DNA from: Flavobacterium frigoritolerans
Lineage (GTDB): Bacteria > Bacteroidota > Bacteroidia > Flavobacteriales > Flavobacteriaceae
DNA length: 64,000 nucleotides
Direction: 5' to 3'
Assembly (NCBI RefSeq): GCF_025847275.1
Contig: NZ_JAOZEV010000001.1
Location: forward strand, 248,001 to 312,000
A model generated the notes under the pieces. That model worked only from the letters and a program-made list of their open reading frames with translations, searched no databases and was not told where the DNA came from. The translations under genes were made by a program, and so were the position numbers. Position 1 is the first letter of the stretch. Each line of letters begins with the position of its first letter. Shown here in pieces: positions 38,706 to 47,993 of the stretch.

Positions 38706-39679
38706 AGTAAGACATTATTTAATAAACCATAATTTATTGTTTCTACTTCGTAAAAATCGTGGACAATTGTACTCGCACCAAAGCTTTCTTTCCAATATGA
38801 CAATCCTTCATTTAACTTTTTCCCTTGATTCTCATTAGAAATTCCGAAATCAAAAAACTGTTTTTCAGCAAATACTTCTTTTATCAAAAATTCAAATAAA
38901 AAATCTAAACTTCCTAAATTATCTTGGTTTTCATTTTTAGAAATATACTGGCAATGTGCTACATTTTTACTTTCAAAAACTGATGTTCCTGCTACTATTT
39001 TATCATTCTGATATACATTAAACTGGCGAATATTATCTGGAAAGATATTTTTTAGTAAGTGTATTTCTTCTAAGGTATGAACTGGCTTTGCCTTGTGCTT
39101 CTTATCTAAATTAGGAATCAGGATTTCGTTCCAAAAGCCTTCAAAATCATCCTCCTCTCTGATAATTAAATCATTAAGAATAGCTTTTTGAATACCTCTT
39201 CTCCTAATTTTTGATATTTTATTTTCATGAGATAAATTCAAAACTGACAACGAATCCCGTCGAACCAATTTTGCTTCAGCTAAAAACAATGCATATTGAA
39301 TTTCTTCACTAGGTTTTAAATGATAAATTGCTGGAAGCGTCTTCAAATGTAATTTTACAACAGCCTTCTCATTAAAAAAAATTAAAATATTTTTAAAGAT
39401 TTCGATAACTGAAACAAGTTTTGCCTTTTCATCATAAACCAAACCTCCATAAGTCAGTCCTTGATGTGAATACACTACATCATTAACTCTATTTGCAGGT
39501 AAAACCGAAACTAATTTTTCATTTTCATAAACCAATAAGGAGAAATCTTCAAATCGGTCTTTATGATATTCCATAAAATCACGATGAAACAGGAAAGTAG
39601 CATTTTTGGCTTGACCAATAAAGTCATTCCACTTTTCATAATCTGTTTCCTGATATAATTTTACGGTGTAGTTTTTCAC
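38702..39679 (-). CDS. GNAT/FemAB-like N-acyltransferase
   Basis: A 325-residue cytoplasmic protein. It starts with [20 protein letters not shown] and has [18 protein letters not shown], then a basic helix [20 protein letters not shown] and a C-terminal YLSKNE-type strand ([20 protein letters not shown]) followed by [12 protein letters not shown]. This is the pattern of FemAB/GNAT proteins found in polysaccharide loci. With the aminotransferase (4-bp overlap) it could acylate the amino sugar made by FdtA/FdtB-like steps, in the place of an FdtC-type acetyltransferase. Acyl donor unknown. Confidence 0.7.
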   Translation of the reverse strand: MKNYTVKLYQETDYEKWNDFIGQAKNATFLFHRDFMEYHKDRFEDFSLLVYENEKLVSVLPANRVNDVVYSHQGLTYGGLVYDEKAKLVSVIEIFKNILIFFNEKAVVKLHLKTLPAIYHLKPSEEIQYALFLAEAKLVRRDSLSVLNLSHENKISKIRRRGIQKAILNDLIIREEDDFEGFWNEILIPNLDKKHKAKPVHTLEEIHLLKNIFPDNIRQFNVYQNDKIVAGTSVFESKNVAHCQYISKNENQDNLGSLDFLFEFLIKEVFAEKQFFDFGISNENQGKKLNEGLSYWKESFGASTIVHDFYEVETINYGLLNNVLL

Positions 39680-39699
39680 AATTTATTATTAGAATTCAT

Positions 39700-40305
39700 T
39701 TATCGCTTGTGTTCTAATGCTGGTAAATACCATTTATATTTTACTGCCATTAATCGAACTAAAATTATAACAATACAGGTTACGAGATACAAAATATCAT
39801 CATTTAGATTCCATTTTTTCAATACAAAAAAGACAATACCTCCTAGAATACAAATCGTAGCATAAATTTCTCTTCTAAAAATTACAGGAATTTCGTTACA
39901 TAAAATATCACGAGTAACGCCTCCAAAGCAAGCTGTCATCGTCCCCAATGCAATACAAATTATAGGATGTAAACCAGCAAGTATTCCTCTTTCTAACCCA
40001 ATTAATGTAAAAACACCTAAACCTATCGTATCAAACAAAAACAAGGAAGTTCTTAGTCTATCAAATTTTTTTCTAAAGATAACCGCTAGAATAAATCCCA
40101 AAAAAATAACATAAACATACTTTAAATCAAGCATCCATCCCACAGGTGTTCTACCAATTAAAACATCACGTACTGTACCTCCACCGACTGCAGTAACAAA
40201 GGCAATTATAAAAACCCCGAATGGATCCAGTCTTTTATTCATTGCTGTCAACGCGCCAGACATAGCAAATGCCATTGTCCCAATGATATCTAATAAGCTA
40301 AACAT
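39700..40305 (-). CDS. TRIC-type channel / UPF0126 membrane protein
   Basis: A 201-residue inner-membrane protein with about seven hydrophobic segments and an internal duplication. The repeated glycine motif appears as TAVGGGTVRDVLIGRTPVGW in the first half and TACFGGVTRDILCNEIPVIF in the second. This is the YicG/TRIC family; prokaryotic members conduct monovalent cations as trimers. It is followed after 20 bp by the acyltransferase gene on the same strand, though a functional link to the polysaccharide genes is not evident. Confidence 0.88.
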   Translation of the reverse strand: MFSLLDIIGTMAFAMSGALTAMNKRLDPFGVFIIAFVTAVGGGTVRDVLIGRTPVGWMLDLKYVYVIFLGFILAVIFRKKFDRLRTSLFLFDTIGLGVFTLIGLERGILAGLHPIICIALGTMTACFGGVTRDILCNEIPVIFRREIYATICILGGIVFFVLKKWNLNDDILYLVTCIVIILVRLMAVKYKWYLPALEHKR

Positions 40306-40483
40306 TTATATGCTTTTAAAATGAAAATAAAATCTACAATTCTGACAAAAATAAAGAAATACTCTTTATAAACTGATGCTAACTGCAATTAATAAATTTA
40401 GTGATTTTCTAAAAAAAAGTATTGAATTTAAAATTTAAAAAATCTTATTACCTTAGCCACTTACAAACTCAGCACCTTTTCCC

Positions 40484-41281
40484 TTGAAACAAATTACTTC
40501 GATACAAAACCCATTCATAAAATCATTAGTGTTATTGCAAGAAAAAGCAAAAGCACGTAAACAAACAGGAACGTTTTTAATTGAAGGAAAACGTGAAATT
40601 TCATTAGCTATAAAAGGAAATTATGAAATAGAAACAGTATTGTTTTTACCCGAATTAATTTCAGAAAACGAAATCAACAAATTAACAGGCAAACAAGTTA
40701 ATTTAATCGAAATCAATAAGGAAGTTTATCAAAAACTGGCTTATCGTGATACGACCGAAGGTGTTTTGGCTATAGCCAAAACCAAATCATTACAATTATC
40801 AGATTTAAAATTAACAGACAACCCATTGATTCTTGTTGCCGAAGCCCCAGAAAAACCTGGGAATATTGGTGCGCTATTACGTACTGCCGATGCAGCCAAT
40901 TTAAATGCAGTAATCATTGCCAATCCTAAAAGCGATTTGTACAATCCAAATATTGTTCGCTCTAGCGTAGGTTGCTTATTTACCAACCAAATTGCAACAG
41001 GGACAACTACCGAAATTATTACTTTTTTAAAAGAAAATAAAATTAATTTTTATTGCGCTACACTTCAAAACTCGACTTCTTACCACACACAGGACTTTAC
41101 TACTCCAACAGCCTTGGTTGTAGGCACCGAAGCCACAGGATTAACTCAAGAATGGAGAGATGCAGCAACTCAAAATATCATCATCCCAATGGAAGGTGAA
41201 ATAGACAGCATGAATGTTTCAGTTGCGGCAGCCATATTAATTTTTGAAGCAAAAAGGCAACGAGGTTTTAATCAATTATAA
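40484..41281 (+). CDS. TrmH/SpoU-family RNA 2'-O-methyltransferase
   Basis: A 265-residue RNA methyltransferase. The N-terminal L30e-like substrate-binding part has ARKQTGTFLIEGKREISLAI. The SPOUT domain has motif 1 EAPEKPGNIGALLRTADAAN from about residue 120, motif 2 LVVGTEATGL near 210, and motif 3 IIPMEGEIDSMNVSVAAAIL near 235-254. These form the trefoil knot that binds S-adenosylmethionine. The target rRNA or tRNA nucleotide is not clear. Translation seems to begin at TTG 40484, since no ATG lies at a fitting position and MKQITSIQNPFIKSL is the family N-terminus. It is divergent from the TRIC gene and 10 bp ahead of the serine hydrolase gene. Confidence 0.9.
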   Translation: MKQITSIQNPFIKSLVLLQEKAKARKQTGTFLIEGKREISLAIKGNYEIETVLFLPELISENEINKLTGKQVNLIEINKEVYQKLAYRDTTEGVLAIAKTKSLQLSDLKLTDNPLILVAEAPEKPGNIGALLRTADAANLNAVIIANPKSDLYNPNIVRSSVGCLFTNQIATGTTTEIITFLKENKINFYCATLQNSTSYHTQDFTTPTALVVGTEATGLTQEWRDAATQNIIIPMEGEIDSMNVSVAAAILIFEAKRQRGFNQL

Positions 41282-41291
41282 AATTTAAAGC

Positions 41292-42836
41292 ATGAACTAT
41301 AAAGTATCACTCTTAGCACTATTATTCAGTTTCTCTATTTCTGCACAAATTACCAATAAAGAAGTTGATACATTGGTAGAAAATACGCTAAAAACATTTA
41401 ATGTTCCCGGAATTGCTGTTGCTATTATTAAAGATGGAAAAATCGTTCATGCTCAAGGTTATGGAGTAAAATCTATCTTAACAAAAGAAAAAGTAGATGC
41501 AAATACGTTATTCGGAATTGCTTCAAACAGTAAAGCTTTTACAAGTGCTGCTTTGGCCATCTTAGTTGATGAAGGCAGAATCAAATGGGACGATAAAGTG
41601 ATAAAATACCTTCCTAATTTTAAAATGTACAATGAATATGTAACACAGGAATTTACGATTCGTGATTTACTAACTCACCGCAGCGGGCTAGGTCTTGGAG
41701 CAGGAGATTTAATGATATGGCCTGACGGAAGTGATTTTACAGTACAGGATATTACCCAAAACTTACAATATTTAAAACCTGTTTCGGGTTTTAGAACCAA
41801 ATACGATTACGATAATTTATTATATATAGTTGCTGGAGAAATCGTTCATGCTGTTAGCGGAAAAAGTTGGGGCGATTTTATTGAAGAACGCATCATGAAA
41901 CCACTAGAAATGAATCATAGTGCTGCATCCTTTTTACGTTTAAAAGACTCAACAAATATCATTGTTCCACATGTACCTATAAACGGAAAACTAAAAGTAA
42001 TCAGCAGATATAAGAACCAACTTTTTGATGCTGCCGCTGGTATTTATTCTAGCGTAAACGACTTGAGTAAATGGGCAATTATGCAAATGAATAATGGAAA
42101 ATATGGCCCAGAAAACAAGCAGTTGTTTTCCGAAAAAGAACATGACGAAATGTGGCAATTACAAACTATAATTCCAGTAAAACCTAGAGCACCATATAAT
42201 ACTCATTTTAGCGGATATGGTTTAGGCTGGTTTTTGAGCGATGTAAAAGGAAACAAACAAGTTACTCATACAGGTGGCTTAGAAGGTATTGTTACTCAGG
42301 TTACTTTAATTCCTGAACTACAATTAGGAATTATAGTCTTAACAAATCAGCAATCTGGTGCAGCATTTACAGCTATTACCAATACTATAAAAGACAGTTA
42401 TTTAGGAATTAAATCTGAAGATTACGTTGCACTATACAGCAATCGCATGAAAGCCAATGTCGAAACTGCAGATAAAGTAACTGATGCAGTCTGGGCTGTT
42501 GTTGCAAAAAATAAAAAAGACAAAATAAAAACTGATTTCTCCAAAATTACTGGAACTTACAAAGACAATTGGTTTGGAGAAATAACGATTATTGAGAAAA
42601 AGGGGAAAGTTTATTTTGCATCAAAACGGTCTCCACAACTGGTTGGAGAAGTATTCTTTTATAAAGATGGGAATTATGTAGTAAAATGGGATAATGCTTA
42701 TTTTCATGCCGATGCTCATTTATTCTTTAAATATGATTCTAACGGAAAAGCAGCAAACTTAAAAATGGAGCCAATATCTGAATTAACCGATTTTAGTTAC
42801 GATTTTCAAGACTTGGACTTTACTAAAATTCCATGA
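41292..42836 (+). CDS. exported serine hydrolase of the beta-lactamase/class C family
   Basis: A 514-residue periplasmic enzyme. Signal peptide: VSLLALLFSFSISAQ. The class C-type catalytic motifs are visible: SxxK as SNSK at residues 78-81 within GIASNSKAFTSAAL, the Tyr motif YxN within TKYDYDNLLYIVAGE, and HTGG before LEGIVTQ in place of the KTG box. The C-terminal 120 residues form a separate beta-rich domain (DUF3471-like, with ITGTYKDNWFGEITI). Such proteins are often peptidases or esterases rather than true beta-lactamases. The start lies 10 bp after the methyltransferase stop, so the two are probably co-transcribed; a terminator follows at 42994. Confidence 0.88.
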   Translation: MNYKVSLLALLFSFSISAQITNKEVDTLVENTLKTFNVPGIAVAIIKDGKIVHAQGYGVKSILTKEKVDANTLFGIASNSKAFTSAALAILVDEGRIKWDDKVIKYLPNFKMYNEYVTQEFTIRDLLTHRSGLGLGAGDLMIWPDGSDFTVQDITQNLQYLKPVSGFRTKYDYDNLLYIVAGEIVHAVSGKSWGDFIEERIMKPLEMNHSAASFLRLKDSTNIIVPHVPINGKLKVISRYKNQLFDAAAGIYSSVNDLSKWAIMQMNNGKYGPENKQLFSEKEHDEMWQLQTIIPVKPRAPYNTHFSGYGLGWFLSDVKGNKQVTHTGGLEGIVTQVTLIPELQLGIIVLTNQQSGAAFTAITNTIKDSYLGIKSEDYVALYSNRMKANVETADKVTDAVWAVVAKNKKDKIKTDFSKITGTYKDNWFGEITIIEKKGKVYFASKRSPQLVGEVFFYKDGNYVVKWDNAYFHADAHLFFKYDSNGKAANLKMEPISELTDFSYDFQDLDFTKIP

Positions 42837-42856
42837 ATTTTATAGTTTCCGAGCAA

Positions 42857-42877
42857 CAAAGACTCAAAGTAACAAAG
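42857..42877. repeat. three-unit octameric repeat with CAAAG core
   Basis: CAAAG recurs every 8 bp at 42857, 42865 and 42873. It shares the 8-bp periodicity of the repeat at 13053-13084 and lies in an otherwise gene-free 308-bp gap between the serine hydrolase and rel. Confidence 0.55.
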
Positions 42878-42993
42878 GACAAAAAAAGAAAATATATTTA
42901 GAGGATGCAATAGCTCTTTATTTTAATTCTTTATCAGACAAACCCATTTAAATCTTTAAAACTCAAACAACAAAACATAACAACTTAAAAATC

Positions 42994-43022
42994 AAAACAC
43001 TATTTTAGGATAGTGTTTTTTT
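42994..43022 (+). terminator. terminator after the serine hydrolase gene
   Basis: A 10-bp stem, AAAACACTAT (42994-43003) with ATAGTGTTTT (43010-43019), has a 6-nt loop and a T run. Confidence 0.85.
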
Positions 43023-43144
43023 ATGTTTAAAAAATATTTATTTTTTAAAACATTTTATTCTATTTTCAATATTTAAAACACTCCCATTCCCTTGTGTATA
43101 TTGAAACTTATTCTTATTTTTAGGGAATTGAACCAGGCGTACTT

Positions 43145-45367
43145 ATGACAGAGATAGATATTGAAAAAGAGAATAAAGCAATCGCACAGGAATACAAAGA
43201 ATTGCTTCGAATTAGTTATCAGACTTTAAGTCCTACAGACAAAAAATTAATTCGAAAAGCTTTTGATGTTGCTGTTGATGCTCATAAAGAACAACGACGA
43301 AAATCGGGTGAAGCTTATATCTTCCACCCTATTGCTGTTGCAAAAATCGTCGCTTCCGAAATTGGATTGGGAGCTACCTCAATTGCTGCTGCCTTATTAC
43401 ATGATGTTGTTGAGGACACTCCTCTGACAGTTCTGGACATTGAACGCTTATTTAATCCTAAAGTGGCACAACTTGTAGAAGGATTAACTAAAATTTCGAT
43501 GGTGCAAAGAGATTTAAATGCATCAATGCAAGCGGAAAATTTCCGTAAAATGATTCTTACTTTAAATGATGATGTTCGTGTAATTTTGATAAAATTAGCC
43601 GATCGTTTGCATAATATGCAAACAATGGATTCAATGGCTGAGTACAAACAAACCAAAATTGCATCGGAAACTTTATACATTTATGCGCCTCTTGCTCACC
43701 GCTTAGGGCTGTATAACATCAAGACTAAACTTGAAGATTTAGGATTAAAATATACTGAACCAGAAGTTTATAATGATATCGTAAGTAAAATTCGAGAAAC
43801 TAAAGAAGAACAAGACGCTTATATCAAAGATATATCGGATGTACTGAAAAAATCTTTGGATGAAGAAGGAATTGAATACATGATAAAAGGGCGTCCGAAA
43901 TCTATTTATTCCATTCGAAGAAAAATGCGTGCACAAAACGTAAGCTTCGATGAAGTTTATGATAAGTTCGCGATTCGAATAGTGTACAAATCCAATCCTC
44001 ATGACGAAAAGTTTCTAGCTTGGAAAATATATTCTATCGTAACCGACCATTACCGACCAAGCCCAAGTCGCTTACGTGATTGGATTTCATCACCAAAATC
44101 TACTGGCTATGAAGCTTTACACATAACTGTTATGGGGCCAAAAGGCCGCTGGATCGAAGTTCAGGTTCGAAGTGAGCGCATGGATGAAATTGCTGAGAAA
44201 GGATATGCGGCACATTACAAATATAAAAATGGAGCCACAGAAGAAAGTGGCCTTGATGTTTGGCTAAACCTACTCCGTGAAGCTTTAGAAAACTCAGAAA
44301 CAAATGCAGTAGATTTTGTTGAAGATTTTAAAATGAATTTATATTCAAAAGAAATCTTTGTATTTACCCCAAAAGGCGAAATTAAATCACTTCCAAAAGG
44401 AGCAACTTCATTAGATTTTGCCTTTAGCATTCACTCCGAAATAGGAATAAAAACTCGCGGAACACGTGTTAACGGACGATTAGTACCGCTTAACTACGAA
44501 TTAAAAAGTGGTGATCAAGTTGAAGTTATTACTTCTCAAAACCAAAAACCAACCATAAACTGGCTGGATTACGTTACCACATCCCGAGCAAAAACCAAAA
44601 TTAAAAACGTTTTAAACGAGAACACCAAAAAGATTGCCGAAGAAGGAAAAGAATTACTTACCCGTAAACTAAAGCACTTAAAAATAACAATTAACGAACA
44701 AGTTATAAACGAGTTAGTTAATTTCTTTAAACTCAAAACAAGTTTAGATTTATTTTACAGAGTGGGAGTTGGCGCAATCGAGAATCAGCAATTAAAAGAC
44801 TATGCTGCCCAAAAAAGCAACTCGTTTATTAATTTCTTTAAAAACAAGATAAAACGCAACAATACCACTACAGCCGATACAGACATTCATAAACCTGTAA
44901 TTAGCAGTAATTATGATATGTTGGTTTTTGGAACAGAGCATGATAAACTTGATTATAAATTATCACCATGCTGCAATCCAATTCCTGGTGATGATGTTTT
45001 TGGTTTTGTAACAATAAATGAAGGAATAAAAGTTCACAAAAAAGACTGTCCAAATGCCATTGGTATGCAATCAAACTATGCTTACCGAATTATGACAGCC
45101 AAATGGATTGATTCATCGCAAGAGGAATTTAAAGCTATTATAAATATTACCGGAATGGACGTTTTAGGACTGACCAACCAACTAACCAAAGTTATTTCTA
45201 ATAACATGAACGTAAACATTCAGAGTATCTCTTTGAGTACCGATGCAGGAATTTTTCATGGTCAGATTGCGGTAATCGTACGAAACAACTCTATACTAAA
45301 GAAAATGATTAACAATATCAAAAAAATTGATGGTGTAGAGAAAGTAACCAGAGAATACAGAACGTAA
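43145..45367 (+). CDS. rel: bifunctional (p)ppGpp synthase/hydrolase (Rel/SpoT)
   Basis: Long RSH enzyme of 740 residues that makes and breaks the stringent-response alarmone (p)ppGpp. The HD hydrolase domain has YIFHPIAVAKIVASEIGLG and the motif LLHDVVEDT near residues 84-92, then LADRLHNMQTM. The synthetase domain (about 240-370) has KGRPKSIYSIRRKM and TGYEALHITVMGPKG. The TGS domain is at about 395-455 (FVFTPKGEIKSLPKGATSLD). A CC/zinc-finger-like segment SPCCNPIPGDDVFGF follows, and an ACT domain ends the chain. Both catalytic domains look intact, so a bifunctional enzyme is expected. A Fur-family regulator follows after 82 bp. Confidence 0.95.
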   Translation: MTEIDIEKENKAIAQEYKELLRISYQTLSPTDKKLIRKAFDVAVDAHKEQRRKSGEAYIFHPIAVAKIVASEIGLGATSIAAALLHDVVEDTPLTVLDIERLFNPKVAQLVEGLTKISMVQRDLNASMQAENFRKMILTLNDDVRVILIKLADRLHNMQTMDSMAEYKQTKIASETLYIYAPLAHRLGLYNIKTKLEDLGLKYTEPEVYNDIVSKIRETKEEQDAYIKDISDVLKKSLDEEGIEYMIKGRPKSIYSIRRKMRAQNVSFDEVYDKFAIRIVYKSNPHDEKFLAWKIYSIVTDHYRPSPSRLRDWISSPKSTGYEALHITVMGPKGRWIEVQVRSERMDEIAEKGYAAHYKYKNGATEESGLDVWLNLLREALENSETNAVDFVEDFKMNLYSKEIFVFTPKGEIKSLPKGATSLDFAFSIHSEIGIKTRGTRVNGRLVPLNYELKSGDQVEVITSQNQKPTINWLDYVTTSRAKTKIKNVLNENTKKIAEEGKELLTRKLKHLKITINEQVINELVNFFKLKTSLDLFYRVGVGAIENQQLKDYAAQKSNSFINFFKNKIKRNNTTTADTDIHKPVISSNYDMLVFGTEHDKLDYKLSPCCNPIPGDDVFGFVTINEGIKVHKKDCPNAIGMQSNYAYRIMTAKWIDSSQEEFKAIINITGMDVLGLTNQLTKVISNNMNVNIQSISLSTDAGIFHGQIAVIVRNNSILKKMINNIKKIDGVEKVTREYRT

Positions 45368-45444
45368 GTCCCTGAATTTTTAAGATTAAACATTTGAACG
45401 TGAAACTTTAAACAGGAAACTTTTATTCATTTAAAATAATAAAT

Positions 45445-45452
45445 TATCTTTG
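45445..45452 (+). promoter_or_regulatory. -7 box (TATCTTTG) directly before the Fur-family gene
   Basis: TATCTTTG matches the TAnnTTTG consensus. It ends only 6 bp before the likely ATG at 45459, so transcription would begin at or next to the start codon, giving a leaderless or nearly leaderless mRNA. Confidence 0.5.
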
Positions 45453-45458
45453 CAGGAT

Positions 45459-45926
45459 ATGACACTCATTTCAACTGACAACAACAAAAATCAAGAAATT
45501 GTAAAAAATGTTTTTACATTATATCTTGAGCAAAAAGGCCATCGTAAAACTCCTGAGCGTTATGCTATACTTCAGGAAATATACGATAGCGAAGAACATT
45601 TTGATATTGAAAACTTGTATATCAAAATGAAAAACAAAAATTATCGTGTAAGTAGAGCTACTCTATACAACACGATAGAGTTATTATTAGATTGTGCTTT
45701 AGTTCGTAAACATCAATTTGGGCAAAATCAAGCCTATTACGAGAAATCGTATTTTGACAAACAACACGATCATATTATTATGACTGATTCTGGTGAAGTA
45801 ATCGAATTTTGCGATCCTAGAATCCAAACCATAAAAAAAACAATCGAAGAAATATTTGATATCGAGATCACGAATCATTCCTTATATTTTTACGGAAACA
45901 AAAAACAAAAAATAGACAATCAATAA
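45459..45926 (+). CDS. Fur-family transcriptional regulator
   Basis: A 155-residue DNA-binding regulator. The winged helix is at about residues 12-85, with [20 protein letters not shown] and the recognition helix [17 protein letters not shown]. The metal-sensing dimer domain starts with the histidine motif [19 protein letters not shown]. No CXXC zinc pairs are visible, unlike many Fur and PerR proteins. The family senses iron, zinc, manganese or peroxide; the sequence does not say which. I prefer ATG 45459: the TTG at 45450 lies inside the TAnnTTTG promoter box. The 95-bp gap to purA holds a short hairpin. Confidence 0.85.
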   Translation: MTLISTDNNKNQEIVKNVFTLYLEQKGHRKTPERYAILQEIYDSEEHFDIENLYIKMKNKNYRVSRATLYNTIELLLDCALVRKHQFGQNQAYYEKSYFDKQHDHIIMTDSGEVIEFCDPRIQTIKKTIEEIFDIEITNHSLYFYGNKKQKIDNQ

Positions 45927-46021
45927 AAAAGATTGTTCTCAAAATATTTAAATAAAATAGACAACTAATTAATCTGAGCAGGTAGCAAAAAACTACCTCT
46001 ACAATTAAAATTAAAAACAGA

Positions 46022-47293
46022 ATGACCGTAGATTTATTACTAGGATTACAATGGGGAGATGAAGGTAAAGGAAAAATTGTAGACGTTCTTACCTCGAATT
46101 ATGACATTATTGCTCGTTTTCAAGGTGGGCCAAATGCAGGACACACTTTAGAGTTCGACGGAATAAAGCATGTTTTAAGAACAATTCCTTCAGGAATTTT
46201 TCACGAGAAATCTATTAATATTATTGGTAATGGAGTTGTAATTGACCCTGTGGTTTTTCAAAAAGAAATTGAAGGTTTAGAGAAATTTAATTTAGACATC
46301 AAAAGCAAATTAATTATATCTAGAAAAGCACATTTAATTTTACCAACACACCGCCTACTTGATGCAGCTTCGGAAGCATCAAAAGGAAAAGCAAAAATTG
46401 GTTCTACATTAAAAGGTATTGGTCCAACTTACATGGACAAAACAGGTAGAAATGGTTTACGTGTTGGGGATATCGAATTAGAAGACTTCAAAGAACGCTA
46501 TAGAGCATTAGCCGATAAACACGAAGCTATGATTGCTTTTTATGACGTTGCTATCCAATATAACTTAGCAGAACTTGAAAAAGAATTTTTTGAAGCTATT
46601 GAAGAATTAAAAAAATTAGATTTTATTGATAGTGAAGAGTATATGCACCAAGCTCAAAAAGCAGGTAAATCTATCTTATGCGAAGGTGCTCAGGGATCTT
46701 TATTAGATGTAGATTTTGGAACATATCCTTTTGTAACATCATCTAACACTACTGCTGCTGGAGCATGTACTGGTTTAGGAATTGCGCCAAACAAAATTAA
46801 AGAAGTTTACGGAATTTTTAAAGCATACGTAACTCGTGTAGGAAGTGGTCCTTTCCCAACTGAACTTTTTGACGAAGTTGGAGCTACAATGGCAAAAATT
46901 GGAAACGAATTTGGTTCAGTTACAGGAAGACAAAGACGTTGTGGATGGTTAGACTTAGTAGCATTAAAATACGCTGTTCAAGTAAACGGTGTTACACAAT
47001 TAATGATGATGAAAGGGGATGTACTTTCTGGATTTGAAACTTTAAAAGTATGTACTGAATATAATTACAAAGGAAAAAACATTTCTCACTTTCCTTATAA
47101 TATCGAACCAGAAAATGTAACTCCTGTCTATAAAGAGTTCAAAGGATGGCAAGCAGATTTAACTGGAATGACAACTTACGAAGAGTTACCAGCTGAATTA
47201 AAAGAATATATCGAGTTTATCGAAAAAGAAGTTGAAGTACCTATCAAAATTGTTTCTGTAGGTCCAGACAGAAAACAAACGATACTTAAATAA
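46022..47293 (+). CDS. purA: adenylosuccinate synthetase
   Basis: Joins IMP and aspartate using GTP, the first committed step from IMP to AMP. The 423-residue cytoplasmic enzyme has the GTP-binding loop GDEGKGK at residues 12-18, GPNAGHT, GSTLKGIGPTYMDKTGRNGL, the segment CEGAQGSLLDVDFGTYPFV, and TGRQRRCGWLDLVALKYAV. All catalytic regions are present. A terminator follows the stop codon within 10 bp. guaB, the enzyme of the competing GMP branch, lies about 0.7 kb further on in convergent orientation. Confidence 0.97.
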   Translation: MTVDLLLGLQWGDEGKGKIVDVLTSNYDIIARFQGGPNAGHTLEFDGIKHVLRTIPSGIFHEKSINIIGNGVVIDPVVFQKEIEGLEKFNLDIKSKLIISRKAHLILPTHRLLDAASEASKGKAKIGSTLKGIGPTYMDKTGRNGLRVGDIELEDFKERYRALADKHEAMIAFYDVAIQYNLAELEKEFFEAIEELKKLDFIDSEEYMHQAQKAGKSILCEGAQGSLLDVDFGTYPFVTSSNTTAAGACTGLGIAPNKIKEVYGIFKAYVTRVGSGPFPTELFDEVGATMAKIGNEFGSVTGRQRRCGWLDLVALKYAVQVNGVTQLMMMKGDVLSGFETLKVCTEYNYKGKNISHFPYNIEPENVTPVYKEFKGWQADLTGMTTYEELPAELKEYIEFIEKEVEVPIKIVSVGPDRKQTILK

Positions 47294-47301
47294 AAAAACT
47301 A

Positions 47302-47330
47302 AACGCTCTGGATTTCAGAGCGTTTTTTTT
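47302..47330 (+). terminator. terminator of purA
   Basis: The stem AACGCTCTG (47302-47310) pairs with CAGAGCGTT (47316-47324) around a 5-nt loop, followed by a run of T. Confidence 0.92.
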
Positions 47331-47348
47331 GCCCAAAAAAATTGACAC

Positions 47349-47930
47349 ATGAGCAATCCTAAAATAAAAATAACAGAAACTAAACTGTTATCTGATAATT
47401 GGTACATATTAAACAAAGTAACTTTTGACTATCAAAAGAATAATGGAACACAAGAAACTCACAACCGAGAAGTATATGATCGAGGAAATGGAGCTGCAAT
47501 TTTACTTTATAATTCCAAAAAGAAAACAGTAGTTCTTACCAGACAGTTTCGCATGCCTACTTATCTTAACGGGAATGATTCTGGAATGATGATTGAAGTC
47601 TGTGCTGGACTATTAGACAAAGACAATCCTAAAGAATGTATCATAAGAGAAACTGAAGAAGAAACAGGATATCGGTTAAAAAATGTAGACAAAGTAATCG
47701 AAACTTATATGTCGCCAGGATCTGTTACCGAAATTTTATATTTATTTACAGGAGAATATGACCAAACTATGAAAGTTAGTGAAGGCGGAGGGCTTGATAG
47801 TGAAAATGAAAATATTGAAGTACTAGAAATTACTTTTGATGAAGCATACAATATGATTGCGACTGGCGAAATAAAAGACGCTAAAACCATTTTATTATTA
47901 CAACACGCTAAGATAAAAGGATTAGTTTAA
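47349..47930 (+). CDS. nudK: GDP-mannose pyrophosphatase-type NUDIX hydrolase (NudK)
   Basis: A 193-residue cytoplasmic NUDIX enzyme. NREVYDRGNGAAILLYNSKK, TVVLTRQFRMPTY and YMSPGSVTE closely match the pattern of Escherichia coli NudK, which splits GDP-mannose into GMP and mannose-1-phosphate. The NUDIX box starts at GLLDKD near residue 87 and ends RETEEETGY; the first box glutamate is replaced by Asn (DKDN), but the core REUxEExGU is intact. Its own transcription unit lies between the purA terminator and a strong bidirectional hairpin. It may tune the GDP-sugar supply for surface glycans. Confidence 0.88.
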   Translation: MSNPKIKITETKLLSDNWYILNKVTFDYQKNNGTQETHNREVYDRGNGAAILLYNSKKKTVVLTRQFRMPTYLNGNDSGMMIEVCAGLLDKDNPKECIIRETEEETGYRLKNVDKVIETYMSPGSVTEILYLFTGEYDQTMKVSEGGGLDSENENIEVLEITFDEAYNMIATGEIKDAKTILLLQHAKIKGLV

Positions 47931-47938
47931 AAACATAA

Positions 47939-47971
47939 AAAAGGCATAAGAAACTAAATCTTATGCCTTTT
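47939..47971. terminator. bidirectional terminator between nudK and guaB
   Basis: A 12-bp stem, AAAAGGCATAAG (47939-47950) with CTTATGCCTTTT (47960-47971), has T runs on either strand. It serves the two convergent genes. Confidence 0.9.
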
Positions 47972-47993
47972 GTTTTATATAGAACCCTCTAGA

